A stretch of DNA of 64,000 bases from assembly GCF_020921035.1 (NCBI RefSeq), contig NC_063160.1, positions 22,789,595 to 22,853,594 on the forward strand, written 5' to 3'. The notes under the pieces are model-generated. The model was given only the letters and a program-made list of their open reading frames with translations, was not told where the DNA came from and searched no databases. Positions 25,499 to 37,768 of the stretch are shown in pieces (within the stretch, counting starts at the first letter, position 1; every line of letters begins with the position of its first letter). This DNA comes from Rhodamnia argentea. Lineage: Eukaryota > Streptophyta > Magnoliopsida > Myrtales > Myrtaceae. A program made the translations under genes and the position numbers.

Positions 25499-28400
25499 AT
25501 GTCCATCTTGCCCACACAGACCCAAGGACTCGCATCGCCTCCCTCCTCTCGAGCTCTCTCTCCAGACCCTAGCCGCAATAATGGCGACCGCCCTATTCAC
25601 CACCCCCTTCCACCACCTGCCTCTCAGGTTTCCCCTCCTGTCTCCGTTGAGGCTACAGGTACGAACCAAAGCTTGTGGGGTTTTGTTCTGCGATCGTGCG
25701 GCTTCCCTTAGTTTGAGATTGCGTAATATGTACGATGATCGAGCGCAGTATGTGTCTGGTTGGTGGTTCGGTCGTGGATTTGGGATAATCGGGCTTGTGA
25801 TGTATTCTGTTAGCTGAACACCATATAGATAGTCGAGCGCGTCTTGTTTCCTAGATAGTCTCCCGTGGGAACTGTTGATGTTAAGTGAGTTGGTACTGAT
25901 TTGTACTATTTAAGAACCTGAAAATAGAACTGGAGGTAGATACAATGGGCTGGGGTGTAACTTTTTGGTATACCTGCTTGTTGTGTGGGCATGCCGACCG
26001 ATTTTTATTTGATCAGGTGTATCAAGTGTTGGTGCCACAAATTAACGTAAGCGACTGGAAGTTTGTACAATGTGGCTATTATGGATTCATCTTTTTGTCT
26101 TGAATGTTGCTATGTTTCAATCGCGTTGTTTCAAGGTCTTTGCTGGTAGTATCATGATCCTGCATATTTTTACATATACTAGTAACTAGCATGTGCGGCA
26201 TGACTCATCAGGTTGAAATTTGATGCAATGCAGGAACATTGGCAACTGTTGCAGAGAGCTCTAACGGATCTTCCCAAAAGGTATGCTTGAAATTGGTTAT
26301 GTCACTAGTAATAAGGAAGTTCCTGCACTCCACTTAATGAGCTTTTGTATAGATAATTAGTGCAAGTTAGAATTATTACTTTGAGTAGGGGCTTTTTCTC
26401 CTTATTTTTGGGATTGGATAGGTTAGATTGGCTGAAAATGTTGTAAGAGTTGATATGGCTGAATGCATCAGTTAAAGGTGACATAAATCATTGCTGCCTC
26501 CCCAGGTGAGTGGATCAGGAAGTCCAAATGATAAAAAATTTGGATCTTCTCAGGCAAAATGGAAGACATCAGCAACCAATGCTGCTCGAACTCAGCGAGC
26601 TACTGGGTCTACGGATTCACTTATGCAATCAGCAGGAAGAAGAGCACCAGTTGTGAGTGGGAATCACCTGTTGAACTTCCATTATGACCCCATTTCTCGT
26701 TCTCAATCCAGGCAGCCTCCTCCTCCACCAAGAAGGCAACAAAAGATAAAGCCGTATAATAAAGATTTGTTCCTTCAGGCCAACTACAAGTTTGTTGTTC
26801 TTGATTCTGCTGACTATGAACCTGATTTGATGAACCCGGATAAGATGTTACGGTGGGAGGACATTATTTGCGTTAGGTACTCAACCCCTTCTGCGGTGCA
26901 GTGTCCAATTTGCTTGGACCATCCTCTATGTCCACAAATAACTTCATGTGGGCACATTTTTTGTTTCCCATGTATTTTACAGTACTTGTTAATGGGCAAG
27001 GACAACCATAAAGTTGACTGCTTCAAGAGATGCCCCTTATGTTTTGTAATGATATCCCAAAAGGAACTATATACTGTCCACATCGAGAGTGTGAAGCAGT
27101 ATGTGGTTGGGGATATCGCCGAGTTTATGCTTTTAACTCGAGAAAAAGATTCCTTTGTTCCCTCGGAGAAAAATAAGCAGGAAAGTGCTTCCATGCTATG
27201 CAACATCAATGCTATAAGCAATGCTTTTTCAAAATTTACCGTCACTGCGGATGCTGATTTATCTGTTAGAAGAGCAATATCCGATCTTGATGGTTGGCTA
27301 GCTAAGGCACATTCAGGGCTTGTTGATGATTTAGAGAAACTTCCCTATGTATCTGCTGCAATGGAGGAATTGGAGAAGAGAAAGAAGTATTGGAATGAGC
27401 ACCGAGTTACGGACGATGATAGATCTTGTAAGTCATCTTCCCATATGTTGAATTGTGAACATGAAACCTTTAAAAGGAAAAATGGATCATTGCCCATGGA
27501 TGGATATGAAGAGAAAGAGTTGTTGGCTAAGTTAAGGCTAGGTATATCTGATATTTCATCTTCTCTAGATCAAAGTGCTGATGCTAGTCAAACTCTAGAA
27601 GACAAAGATCAGGATATGTCATCTTATAAGGATGGAAAAAATGCAGAAAAGAACTTGAGCAGCTCCAGCAATATAAAGGACAGGGAACTGTACAACTTCT
27701 ACCAGGTAAGACAAAGCAGCAAGGATTTTTTTTTCTTTTTGTCTTTGTTCTTTTGGTTTCTGGCATCTGACTATGGTCATTATAGACTGGTTAGATGGTA
27801 CGAAAGTTAGATACGATGGCCCTTTCTTACCCTTGTTTTAATTGCCCATGATAGGTCAAGTTACGTTACTTTTCTTGACAAAATGTAGTTTGGTTGGGAC
27901 TTTCTCCAATAGAAATGACCAATAAATGGTTCAAGATGCCATCCATGCGGTGGTTTTACTTTTTTCAGGGTCCTGTAGAGGAAGTACGGGTATGGCCAAA
28001 GAGCCTGCTCTGTCTGCTGCTGCATTTAGAAGTTTGTTTTTCTTGTGGGAAGAAAATGCTTCATAAAACACACTGGAATGGCCAATTTTTTATTTAGTAT
28101 TTTTTGTGTGTTTGTGAATAATGATAGCTGAATGAATAGATATGCAACCAGAAAGTAATGCTGGACAGCAGCCAAGCTTGTAGATGTCCATCTTTGCTTG
28201 TACTGCAATTTGTGCGCATCGTTTTTATCCCGCCATTTGACTATGGCCTAATGATAGGTGTGACTTGTGCATTTCTTACTGTCTCTGGACTGAGTATAAT
28301 TTAATGACTGTTGGATTCCTTATTGCATCTTATATCTTCTTGTATGTCTCTTTCAGGCTGTTGATGGTCAAAACCTTATTCTTCATCCTTTGAATATGAA

Positions 28401-29959
28401 GTGCCTTTTGCACCATTATGGAAGCTATGACATGCTCCCGAACAGGTTGATTGGATTTTCTTTTCACATAGAGTTTGGTATACAAACAAGCTGTAGATAT
28501 TTAGTGCTATGCATGAGAAGTAGCAGAGAATGATGTTTTGAGTTTGGTAGTCTCCCCATCCTAGGGATTATGCACAGCCCTATGCAATTGATAGCGGGCA
28601 AAGGGATATGTCATGTATCACTGCCTTTCATAATCATTTCTCCTTTGTCCCTAATTCTCTGTTCAAACTCGTGAGGCTAAACAGTTATCGATTTTCTGAG
28701 TCTTCTCTTAAAAGTGGAATGCATGAATTGCAGGATAAGTGGGAGAATTCTACAGTTGGAAACAGTTACTCAGTCAGAGTCCACCAGAAGACGGTATCGC
28801 TACTTGAGTCATTTTTCATTGACCACGACATTTCAGGTAATAATTGATCATCTAGTCCTCTGTTCTGCAAAATTATCGAGCATCTGGTAGAAAGTGGTCT
28901 GCTTATTATTTTGATGTACTTTGTTGACTCAGCTTTGTGAAATTGATCTGACTGGCATACTGCCTAGTGATTCTTTGCTTCCGTTTATGGATGAAATTAA
29001 GAAGCGCGAAAAGGAGAGGAAACAGCTAGCCAAAAAGGTGTGATGAACTTTGTTTTTCCCCTACACGTGTGAATCCTTGTTAAGAATATATATGACAGTT
29101 TTCAAGCTTTTTTTTCAAATAGTGTTTTTGACATTGCTCTTTGAATTTCAGTCCTCCTTGCTTTGCTCTTAGAATTGTATTATGTTGTTCCATTTTTAGG
29201 AAAGAAAGGAAAAATTGAAGGCTGAAGCTGCCTCTGAAGTTCCTATGTCTATACTATATGATATTGGACAGTCCTCGAGTGTTGGCACCCCCACATTTTC
29301 GGCAGATGATTTTGAAGGTAATGGTGCAATGACAAGAATTAAGATGCCGTTTGCTGTTATGTCTTTAATAAAAATGTCATAATTACCCTTCTTGAGCCAC
29401 TTGGATGCACACATCACGAGTTGTACAATTTGCTGAACTGTACTTAAATTGCTTACTCATCTTACCCTGTGTCTCAAGCTCTTGGAAATCCTGTGGTGAT
29501 GTCATCAAGCCCTCCTGCTGTTGGAGAGAGGAAAACATTCTCAAACGTAACTAGACTTGGATTTGCTGCAGCACATGATTCTCCTGCCTTGAAAAATGAG
29601 GGCGACGATGCTCTTCCCAGGACCAGCTTGAAAAATGATTCTTCTGGTATGTTCTGAGCTATTCTGTGTGTGTACGTGTGTTCTTTTTCTTTTTTCGTTT
29701 AAGCAGTTTTTGTTGTTTAGTACTTTGTAGGGATCTGTCAATGAACATTTACGTATGTTTCTTTTGACTCATGCATTGGCTGGTTCGGTCTCTTATCATT
29801 GTAGGTGGGGGAGAGGCAAAAGCGCCATCTTTTGCCAAAATGATGTCGAGAGCCAAGTCGGTCGAAAGCTTGGAAGCATCTAAGACGAGCGAGATGGGAA
29901 AGAAGGGGAAGAAGCAGTCTCAAGTCCTCTTGTCGACAGCTGGTGGACGACGTTACTAA
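25499..29959 (+). CDS. RING-finger protein related to RNF10, 714 aa, 9 exons
   Basis: Exons 25499-25658, 26234-26280, 26506-27705, 28357-28445, 28734-28836, 28933-29037, 29200-29317, 29479-29646, 29805-29959; 715 codons, all GT-AG. It is a probable E3 ubiquitin ligase of the RNF10 type, inferred from the RING and overall order. The low-complexity Ser/Pro N-terminus starts MSILPTQTQ. A conserved segment (FHYDPISRSQSR, then KPYNKDLFLQANYKFVVLD) precedes a C3HC4 RING at about residues 202-248, from CPICLDHPLCPQITSCGHIF to CPLCF. The second half carries the family segments ILHPLNMKCLLHHYGSYDMLP, RRRYRYLSHFSLTTTFQLCEIDL and a Lys/Glu-rich helix, and ends in a basic tail. The ATG at 25581 is in another frame and is not used. 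Human RNF10 ubiquitinates ribosomal proteins; that role here is extrapolated. Confidence 0.93.
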
Positions 29960-30767
29960 AAATACGATCTTGTCTTACTTTCCTACTTGTGTTTATAGAA
30001 AGACATCATCCACTCTGACTATAGCTGTGGAATCTGTAAATTAGTTGACCTACCTCTCCCTCTCACCTGTAGATGGTTCTTGAATAAAGTGGAGGTGTGG
30101 CGGTGATACAGAAATAACTTTAGTGGCCAGCGTGTTGCTTGTTTCCATTGGGTTTTCTTCTTCTTTAGTTGGGATTTCCCAGAGATGCAAATTTGCCCGG
30201 TTTCTATAGTGAGATGAGCCGGCAAGCGTCTTATCCGGTTATCCCAATCTTGGATTGCGGAACTGAAAATATTGCAAGTTTCTCCCGGTTTTTTCGTCTC
30301 CCATCTCGACTGGAGTGTTCCCTCTTTGGATGTCGCCGTGACTTTTGAGTAAAGAGTATTTTTGTGAGGTTAATTTTAATTTATTAAACTCACTGGTAAA
30401 CGTAAATTCATTATTCTTAATTATTAACAATTAATTAAAAGGTAAAAGCAGCATTTTACAAGGAAGAAAAACACTATTCCTAAGAGTTTCATCCATGAAA
30501 TAAAACCAGAGAAATTTATCCATAGAACTGATATGGAACGGGATATGTTGCCCATTAAAGTTCCGGAGTTTAGAATCGGAGAGTTCACGAAAATTTTACA
30601 AGTTCTCTCACCAATTAAGAATTTTTCTACGTATGGTAACCTTCGATGTGACTCTTTTAAGTTATTATGTGCGAAAAACCGCCGAGAATAAGCTTGCTAC
30701 TCCCGCGTTTTCGATGATCGCTGCTTCATGAACGCGCGAATGTTTGCCGCCCTTTTGAACGCAAGCG
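29960..30767. other. RNF10-like 3' UTR and PPR promoter
   Basis: No gene is supported. AT-rich sequence at 30350-30660 precedes the PPR start codon. Short ATGs at 30728 and 30768 are in different frames; the one at 30768 opens the PPR frame. Confidence 0.5.
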
Positions 30768-33221
30768 ATGACGCTGCGCCGGACGACGACACTCGAAGCC
30801 TCGGCGCTGCTGCAAGTCCTTCGCACCGCACCACAACGTCGACATCTCCGAACTTGCACCGATGCCAGAACCGTCAAGACGGGCTTCGACCCCGCAACTT
30901 GCCGCTCCAACTTCCGGGTCAAGGACATCCTCGAACGAGGGGACCTGTCGCGCGCACGGTGGATGTTCGATCAAATGCCCAATAGAAATACGGTCTCGAC
31001 TAACATGATGATATCCGGGTACGTGAATGCCGGCGATCTGGTGAGCGGGAGGAAGCTTCTCGATGGCATGACTGAGCGCACGGCGGTCTCATGGACGATC
31101 TTGATGGGCGGGTACTTGCGGGCTGACAAGGTAAGTGAAGCATTCGAGCTTTTCGGGGAGATGCACCGGTGTGGCACGGAGGCAGACTACGTGACTTTCG
31201 CCACATTGTTGTCGGGCGTACGTGACTCTGATACATATAATGAAGTGATTCAAGTCCATGCTCAGATAATCAAACTGGGGTTCGATTTGGTTCTCATTGT
31301 TAACAATGCGTTGTTAGATGCTTATTGCAAGTCTTGTCGGCTTGGCTTAGGTAGCCAGTTGTTCAAGGAAGTGCCTGAGAAAGATTGTGTCACGTTCAAT
31401 GCACTGATGACTGGATACTTGAATGAAGGCTTGTTTGAGGAAGCGATTAATCTCTTTGTTGAGATGCAAAAGTTGGGTTTCAGGCCTTCGGAGTTCACCT
31501 TCACGGCAATTTTAGCTGCAGGTATTGGGTTAGCTGATGTAGGATTCGGAAAACAGATTCACAGCCTCGTCCTCAAGACTAATTTCCTGTGGAACGTGTT
31601 TCTTGGGAATGCGTTGTTGGACTCTTATTCGAAGCATGATCGTGTGGAAGAAGCAAGGAAACTTTTTGACGAGATGCTGGAGGTGGATTGTGTTTCCTAC
31701 AATGTCATCATCACTGGTTACGCATGGGATGGGCAAGTAGAGGCTTGTCTTGGCATTTTTCGCAGACTTCAGTCTACTAGATTTGATAGGAGGCAATTCC
31801 CTTTCTCCACCTTGCTTAGTATGGCAGCAAACACGGCCGACTTTGAAATGGGTCGACAGATTCATTGCCAGACCATAGTGACAAAAGCTGATTCAGAAAT
31901 CCTTGTTGGAAATGCTTTGGTCGACATGTATGCGAAATGTGCTAGATATAAGGAAGCTAAGATTATATTTGCTGATCTTGCTTACAGAAGCTCGGTCCCC
32001 TGGACAGCCTTGATTTCTGCTTATATTCAGAATGGCCTCCATGAAGAAGGCTTGAAACTGTTCGTTGAGATGCAAAGAGCCAATGTTAGTGCTGATCAGG
32101 CCACTTTTGCTAGCATTTTGAAAGCCTCTGCAGCTTTGGCATCACGTTCACTTGGAGAACAATTGCATTCGTTTGTGATCAGATTGGGATACATTTCAAA
32201 CGTGTTTGCAGCGAGTGCACTCGTCGACATGTATGCAAAATGTGGATCCATGAAAGATGCAGTTCAAACTTTTGAAGAAATGCCTGAGAGGAATGTTGTG
32301 TCCTGGAATTCTCTCATTTCAGCTTATGCTCAAAATGGGGACGGTCTGGCAACTCTTCACACATTTGAATCCATGGTTGAATCAGGTCTTCGGCCTGATT
32401 CCGTTGGATTCCTCAATGTTTTATCAGCTTGCAGTCACTGTGGAAAGGTTGAAGAGGGGCTAAAGTACTTTGATTTGATGAGTAATACATATGCACTCGT
32501 TCCTAAGAGAGAACATTTTGCTTGTATGGTTGATGTGCTGTGTCGAAGTGGACAATTTGGTGAAGCAGAGAAGTTCATGTCTCAAATGCCATTTGAGGCC
32601 GACGAGATTATGTGGATGTCAGTTCTGAATTCATGTAGGATACACAAGAACCAAGAACTAGCCAAGGAAGCAGCAGACAAACTTTTCGCTATGGAGGAGC
32701 TTAGAGATGCTGCTTCTTATGTCAACATGTCTAATATATATGCGGCCGCAGGGCAGTGGGATTGTGTCATACAAGTGAAGAAAGCAATGAGGGAAAGAGG
32801 AATGAAAAAGGTCCCTGCATGTAGTTGGGTTGAGATTAAACATAGAACTCATGTCTTTATGGCAAGTGATAATTTGCATCCCCAAATAGAGGAGATCAGG
32901 AGAAAAATTGACACATTGGCGGAAGAGATGGAGAAAGAAGGATATAAACCTGACACAAGTTGTGCTCTTCACGATGTTGATGAAGAAGTTAAGATTGAAT
33001 CTCTTAAATATCATAGCGAAAGATTAGCAATTGCATTTGCACTTATTAGCACACCTAAGGGATTGCCTATCCTTATAATGAAGAACTTGAGAGCCTGTAC
33101 AGACTGTCATGCTGCAATCAAGGTGATATCAAGGATTGTTCAAAGGGAAATTACAGTTCGAGATTCAAGCAGGTTTCATCACTTTAGAGATGGAATTTGC
33201 TCTTGTGGTGATTATTGGTAG
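30768..33221 (+). CDS. DYW-class PPR protein, intronless, 817 aa
   Basis: One uninterrupted frame encodes tandem P, L and S pentatricopeptide motifs (repeats of [30 protein letters not shown] and [10 protein letters not shown] type at about 31-35-residue spacing), followed by E, E+ and DYW domains. The DYW domain has the cytidine-deaminase zinc signature: H749 and E751 in YHSERLA, C777 and C780 in CTDCH, and it ends in CGDYW. Such proteins bind organelle transcripts and edit C to U. The Arg-rich, acid-poor N-terminus ([19 protein letters not shown]) suggests mitochondrial import. The segment [13 protein letters not shown] and the overall order match the protein I remember as Arabidopsis At3g02010. 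The RNA target cannot be derived here without the PPR code being computed. Confidence 0.95.
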   Translation: MTLRRTTTLEASALLQVLRTAPQRRHLRTCTDARTVKTGFDPATCRSNFRVKDILERGDLSRARWMFDQMPNRNTVSTNMMISGYVNAGDLVSGRKLLDGMTERTAVSWTILMGGYLRADKVSEAFELFGEMHRCGTEADYVTFATLLSGVRDSDTYNEVIQVHAQIIKLGFDLVLIVNNALLDAYCKSCRLGLGSQLFKEVPEKDCVTFNALMTGYLNEGLFEEAINLFVEMQKLGFRPSEFTFTAILAAGIGLADVGFGKQIHSLVLKTNFLWNVFLGNALLDSYSKHDRVEEARKLFDEMLEVDCVSYNVIITGYAWDGQVEACLGIFRRLQSTRFDRRQFPFSTLLSMAANTADFEMGRQIHCQTIVTKADSEILVGNALVDMYAKCARYKEAKIIFADLAYRSSVPWTALISAYIQNGLHEEGLKLFVEMQRANVSADQATFASILKASAALASRSLGEQLHSFVIRLGYISNVFAASALVDMYAKCGSMKDAVQTFEEMPERNVVSWNSLISAYAQNGDGLATLHTFESMVESGLRPDSVGFLNVLSACSHCGKVEEGLKYFDLMSNTYALVPKREHFACMVDVLCRSGQFGEAEKFMSQMPFEADEIMWMSVLNSCRIHKNQELAKEAADKLFAMEELRDAASYVNMSNIYAAAGQWDCVIQVKKAMRERGMKKVPACSWVEIKHRTHVFMASDNLHPQIEEIRRKIDTLAEEMEKEGYKPDTSCALHDVDEEVKIESLKYHSERLAIAFALISTPKGLPILIMKNLRACTDCHAAIKVISRIVQREITVRDSSRFHHFRDGICSCGDYW

Positions 33222-35439
33222 GTTCTGCATGGAAAATTGCCTGCAATGGATGACAAGGTCACAAAAACAAGTTCTTGGGTTTATTCAGGGCTAGATAACT
33301 GTAATCCAGTGTTGCTTTAGATCGAACAGCTGATTCGAGTTGATAATAAAAGGTACTATTCTGGAGCTTTCATTTCATCATCAGTTTATGATGAATTAGT
33401 GCATAGAGGGCACAAAGGCTAAAGGAATAGTAATTCATAAGATTCTGACTTGTAAAATTTACACAGAGTGGCAACTATGTCTAAATGATTTATATTGTTT
33501 TTACCTTTTAAAGAGACAATGTTTATTAAGTATGGTCTGATTGTTGGTTAAATAGGTTTGGGCGAAAGGAACAAGCTATTTCAACGTCGTGTCCTTTATA
33601 TGGAAATCAAATGACAGGGAACCGTCTGTAGTCCCAGATGTCTCATGGGCTTCGATGGCTAATCCTTCTTTAACTGGTTCATGATTCATGAAATGAGACC
33701 TACCTTTTCCTTTCTGTGACGTACAAATACTTTTGACTAGGATTCTTTTCCCTGAATTATGAGCAAGAGCATTTCGTGTATCTCATATGATCTACCTGTA
33801 AGGCGTGGTTATTTTTCATTTTGGTTACCTAGGCAGAAACCTTTCTGAATTGGTTAAACAATGAACGGGTCTCAAACAAATTTAGGATGGTAGCCACCAT
33901 ATTTACAATTATATTATGTCGGCTCTCCTACTGGTATGGTCAATTGACTTGTAATATGATCATCAGCTTTTTTTTTGGATATGGAGTTAATAGTATTTTT
34001 ATCAGATTAATTGTTCCTTTGCATGTTCCTTTCCTCTCTCTCATTTGATATTTTCAGTGATGCTTTTTCTAAGTGATTTTTCGGGTAATGCTTGTCAATC
34101 TTCTTCACCTCTCTTAATGTGGAGTCTATTTGTTACAGGAGAAGTGGGAAATCATTGTTTTTCACAATTGGATTCAATTAAACCAAGCTCATGAATTGGT
34201 GCGTGCTAACAGTACTAGATTCCTTTTCAACTGAACTGTTGCAGGGACCGGATTGACCGGTAGTTTCTTGTTTCGGCAAGGGTGTTTTGGTTACTGAGGT
34301 ATTACTAATTATTGGTTGCAGACTTGCAGTGAGTTTGATTCTGAAATTGATTAACCGAGAGAAGATGCCTGGAAATAGAGAAGCTATTTATAAAGAAGGC
34401 GCAGCATGTGGAGGTACGTTTTTGCATGTATGTACTTGATAATAAAATCTTATACATGCAGTTGCCACGCCTCTTTGTAAGAGGGAGAATCTGGTTCTGT
34501 GGTACTTACTTTTTCCTCTACATTAGATGTCCCATCCCATTGGCATTTGTTGTTCTCGTCTTTTAGTATTCTAGTGCTTTCATTTCTTATTGGAGGGTGT
34601 TAAATTGTCGAAACTGCACTATCCATGGATGGCTGGAAATTTACTCTCTACTTGCAAGACCGCATAAAATTAGTCAGCAAAAGTTCACGTTTACCAGCGA
34701 TTTGTTATTAAGCGGGAATGCTGCTTTTCCCTTAATAGTGTCTCTTAAATTTTCTCTGTGTCATAAGCTTTGGGCTTCCTGCGCTGATGTTGAGATTCCT
34801 CTTGGAGAGGAAACATCCTCAAAGGATACAAACTCGTAAGACGCTTCTTCGCAACTGGGGCGTGGCTGGAGATGTCGACAGCATGGTGAAAAGTGATTTT
34901 CCTGGAATACAAGGTGTCTCGGGTAATTATCTTCCATTTTCACAAAAAAACAAGGAAGTTGTCTATTGAAATTGCTCTGTCTTGCATGTTTAGGATTCGA
35001 GTATAACCACCATAGCCAACAATTCTCTGCTGAGCCTGCCAGAAGAATGTGTTTTTATGGTATGGCTATCAATCTCTGGCTCTCTGCTAGGTCATGTGAA
35101 CGTGCCATTTTCCGCCAAAGATGACAATGGAAGCTGAATCGTCAGAAGCTTCAAAGCAGAAGATCACAAGTGAGATGGGAAGAAAGGAGAGAAATTGATG
35201 CAAGTTCTTTTCTGAATAAGGCTCCATGAATACTTCATTCTAAGAGACCTTGAGATAATTTCCTGGGGCCTTATTTTCCATTGGAATGAATTAGTCTTAT
35301 TTTCTTATCTGGGGAAAGATTTTTAGGGAAACAGGACCTTCGATTTAGAGGTTGCCAAAGTTTTAATAACTTTTCAACATTTATTTGCCGAACTTACTGT
35401 GTTGAATTAATTATATTTTTTCATATTACTAATGCTTAT

Positions 35440-36250
35440 TTAATCGTTTGAAATTACCAACCGTTCAAATGCTTTACCCACATTTATTAGTTAAAATCAC
35501 GGAGATGATAAATTCATTGAGTATTATATGTAATTGTCTTTTTTTTTTTTTGGGTAAGGTACTTGTCTATTTTATTTGCGTCACTTCCGACATTTAGTTG
35601 ATGGCCTCGAAATTACCAATTTTCTAATGCATTGTATCCACGGTTCTTTGCACAGATTATGAACTTGCCAAGTTACACACTCTTTTAGGAAATTACCAAC
35701 TGTTATTTGAGTCTATTTACCAACGTTTGTTGGATTGTTCGGAAGTTACCAATTGTTCCTACAATTTACAACCATTTATTTGTTAGAGTTACCACATGTT
35801 AAAGTTACCAATTCTTATACGAAATTACCGATTAATACAATAATTTAATCACATTTATTCATCGAGCCTAGTTTACCAACTTGGACATGAAACTACCGGC
35901 TGATATTTGAGTTAATTACGGACCTATTTATGATTGCTTCAAAATATACTGTAAAAAATGGTTAATAATTACTATCCAAATATATCTATTCTTAAAATAT
36001 TTATTTGATAATTTCAAATGTATAAGTTTTTTCAACAATTTACCACCGTTAATTTGGATATGTGAAAGTTATTATTCTTACACGAAATTACCACTTTTGA
36101 TAAATTTTTATTAGACTTTAATAATTGGTGAATATTTATCTGTGGAACTTAAGTTACCAACTTTACAGGAAATTATCAACTTTTATTTGAGCCAATTATC
36201 AATTTTTATTTGATTATTTTAAAAGTATCAACTATTTCAGTAATTTCTTT
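35440..36250. repeat. AT-rich region with recurrent TTACCAA motif
   Basis: The strings AATTACCAA, GTTACCAA, TTTACCAAC and AATTACCGA recur roughly every 30-100 bp on the same strand, separated by AT-rich spacers containing ATTTATT and TATTTGAG. The spacing is irregular, so it looks like a degenerate tandem array or the tail of an old element. No terminal repeats were found. Confidence 0.45.
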
Positions 36251-36420
36251 TGTCCATCCATTCCAATAAATTTTTTTTTTGGTCGAACTATTCCAATAAT
36301 TTACCCACCTTTGTTTGGGAAGTTTTCAGATAAATCCAATCGGATAAGAATGGATAAAACTAGATAATAACTTAATCTGCGAGTTGGTAAATCATTTCAA
36401 TCTATATTGATAATTTGATA

Positions 36421-36506
36421 TAAGAACATTTGCGTTTCGATCTATACGACAGCGTCTTTGTCAAAAATCAAAACTGACTTCTTAAGAACATTTGCGTTTC
36501 GATCTA
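36421..36506. repeat. 24-bp direct repeat upstream of the GT29 gene
   Basis: Positions 36421-36444 and 36483-36506 are identical (TAAGAACATTTG...TTTCGATCTA), with starts 62 bp apart. They lie 205-290 bp before the GT29 start codon. Confidence 0.9.
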
Positions 36507-36711
36507 GGCCAAATCCTTTTCTTCCTTCCCAAGTCCCACCGTCCCCGTGAAGATGAAGGTGGCGGGGGTTGGGGTCGCCTGCATATGATATTTGCCAAAA
36601 ACGGCGGCGTTTCGAAAGTTCTGAACTCCGCTCTTTTGCTGCTCCCAACTCCGATCCTCGTCGTCTTCGGTGGTTTAGCTCTCTCGCTCTCGCTCTGTGT
36701 ATGGCCATGAA

Positions 36712-37714
36712 ATGAGACTTCACAAGCCATCGTTGTCGAGCGGCAACAGGAACCTCACGATCCTGCACCTGGTGTGCGCCGCCGCGCTCTTCTCTCTCCT
36801 GGTCTTCGTAATCCAGTCCTCTTACTTCGCAGGTCCGGCTCTGCCCTTCTCCTTCCATCTCCGTCTCCTCCATTTCGAATCTCCAGCCGCTCCACTTCTC
36901 AGTGCGTTCGTTCTTGTCTGCGTCTCTCTTTTGCAGGCAATCGACAGGTGCAGATTGATGATGGAGAGGACGTGCAGGTTCTTTCCGATTTCCAGTCGAG
37001 CGTTCGACAGTGCGTGGTTAGCTCGAGCTCCACTCTAGGCTTCTCTATTTTAAGTTTTTTGAGTTCGGGAGATTTCGATCCTACGTGCGCTAGTGTCGAT
37101 TCTGTGTGCTTGAGTTGCGATTTGGTTTGGGCGGTGCTCCGCGGAAACGGCTGGATCCGAAGTTAGCTTGATTTAGCTCTTCGCTGGGTTTGCAGCTTGT
37201 TTCTCTTGGAATTTGCGGTGTTTGTTTGTTATTATAGGTTTCAATGGATAGTGAACCTGGTTTGAACAATTCGGAGTTGGAGACTTGTTAAATTGAGTTC
37301 AAACGTGGCCTGGTTTCTTTAGGAAATCAGTTTATGGTTAATCCTCGTAAATCTTCTCCTTGTAAGAGTGGTTACCTATGCTATGGTGGTTACATGTTTG
37401 TCTGTTTCTTCCATCGGCCAAAATGATACTTGGTTCAGGTAGGTTCTTTGTTTCGTCTATCATCGCATTATTCTCGTCGTTGGACACATTACAAGCATTA
37501 TCGCGAGGGGAGTAGACTTAGGGAAATGTGTGGGTTCAATATGCAGATTTTGCGAGTTGTACGTTCATCGGAGCAGTTTTACCATCCCTTGTCTTTCTGT
37601 TCTTTGCTAAGCTGGATGTTTTATGCAGGCTAACAGGGGCCTTGGACTCACCGCACATTTAATTGACCACTGCAAATTGATTCTTAAATTTCCCCAAGGC
37701 ACCAACAGTACCTG

Positions 37715-37768
<54 letters not shown>

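Larger units (their letters stand above)
33222..36711. other. Long intergenic region between the PPR and GT29 genes
   Basis: No coding exon is supported. The stretch 33222-35300 is ordinary mixed sequence with short accidental frames, possibly including a spliced PPR 3' UTR. From about 35330 to 36340 it is AT-rich and contains many scattered copies of TTACCAA-like strings. A 24-bp direct repeat lies at 36421-36506, directly upstream of the GT29 leader. Confidence 0.5.

Noticed and set aside
26814..27245. 143-aa minus-strand frame opposite the RING exon
   Set aside because: Shadow of the conserved RING coding exon on the other strand.
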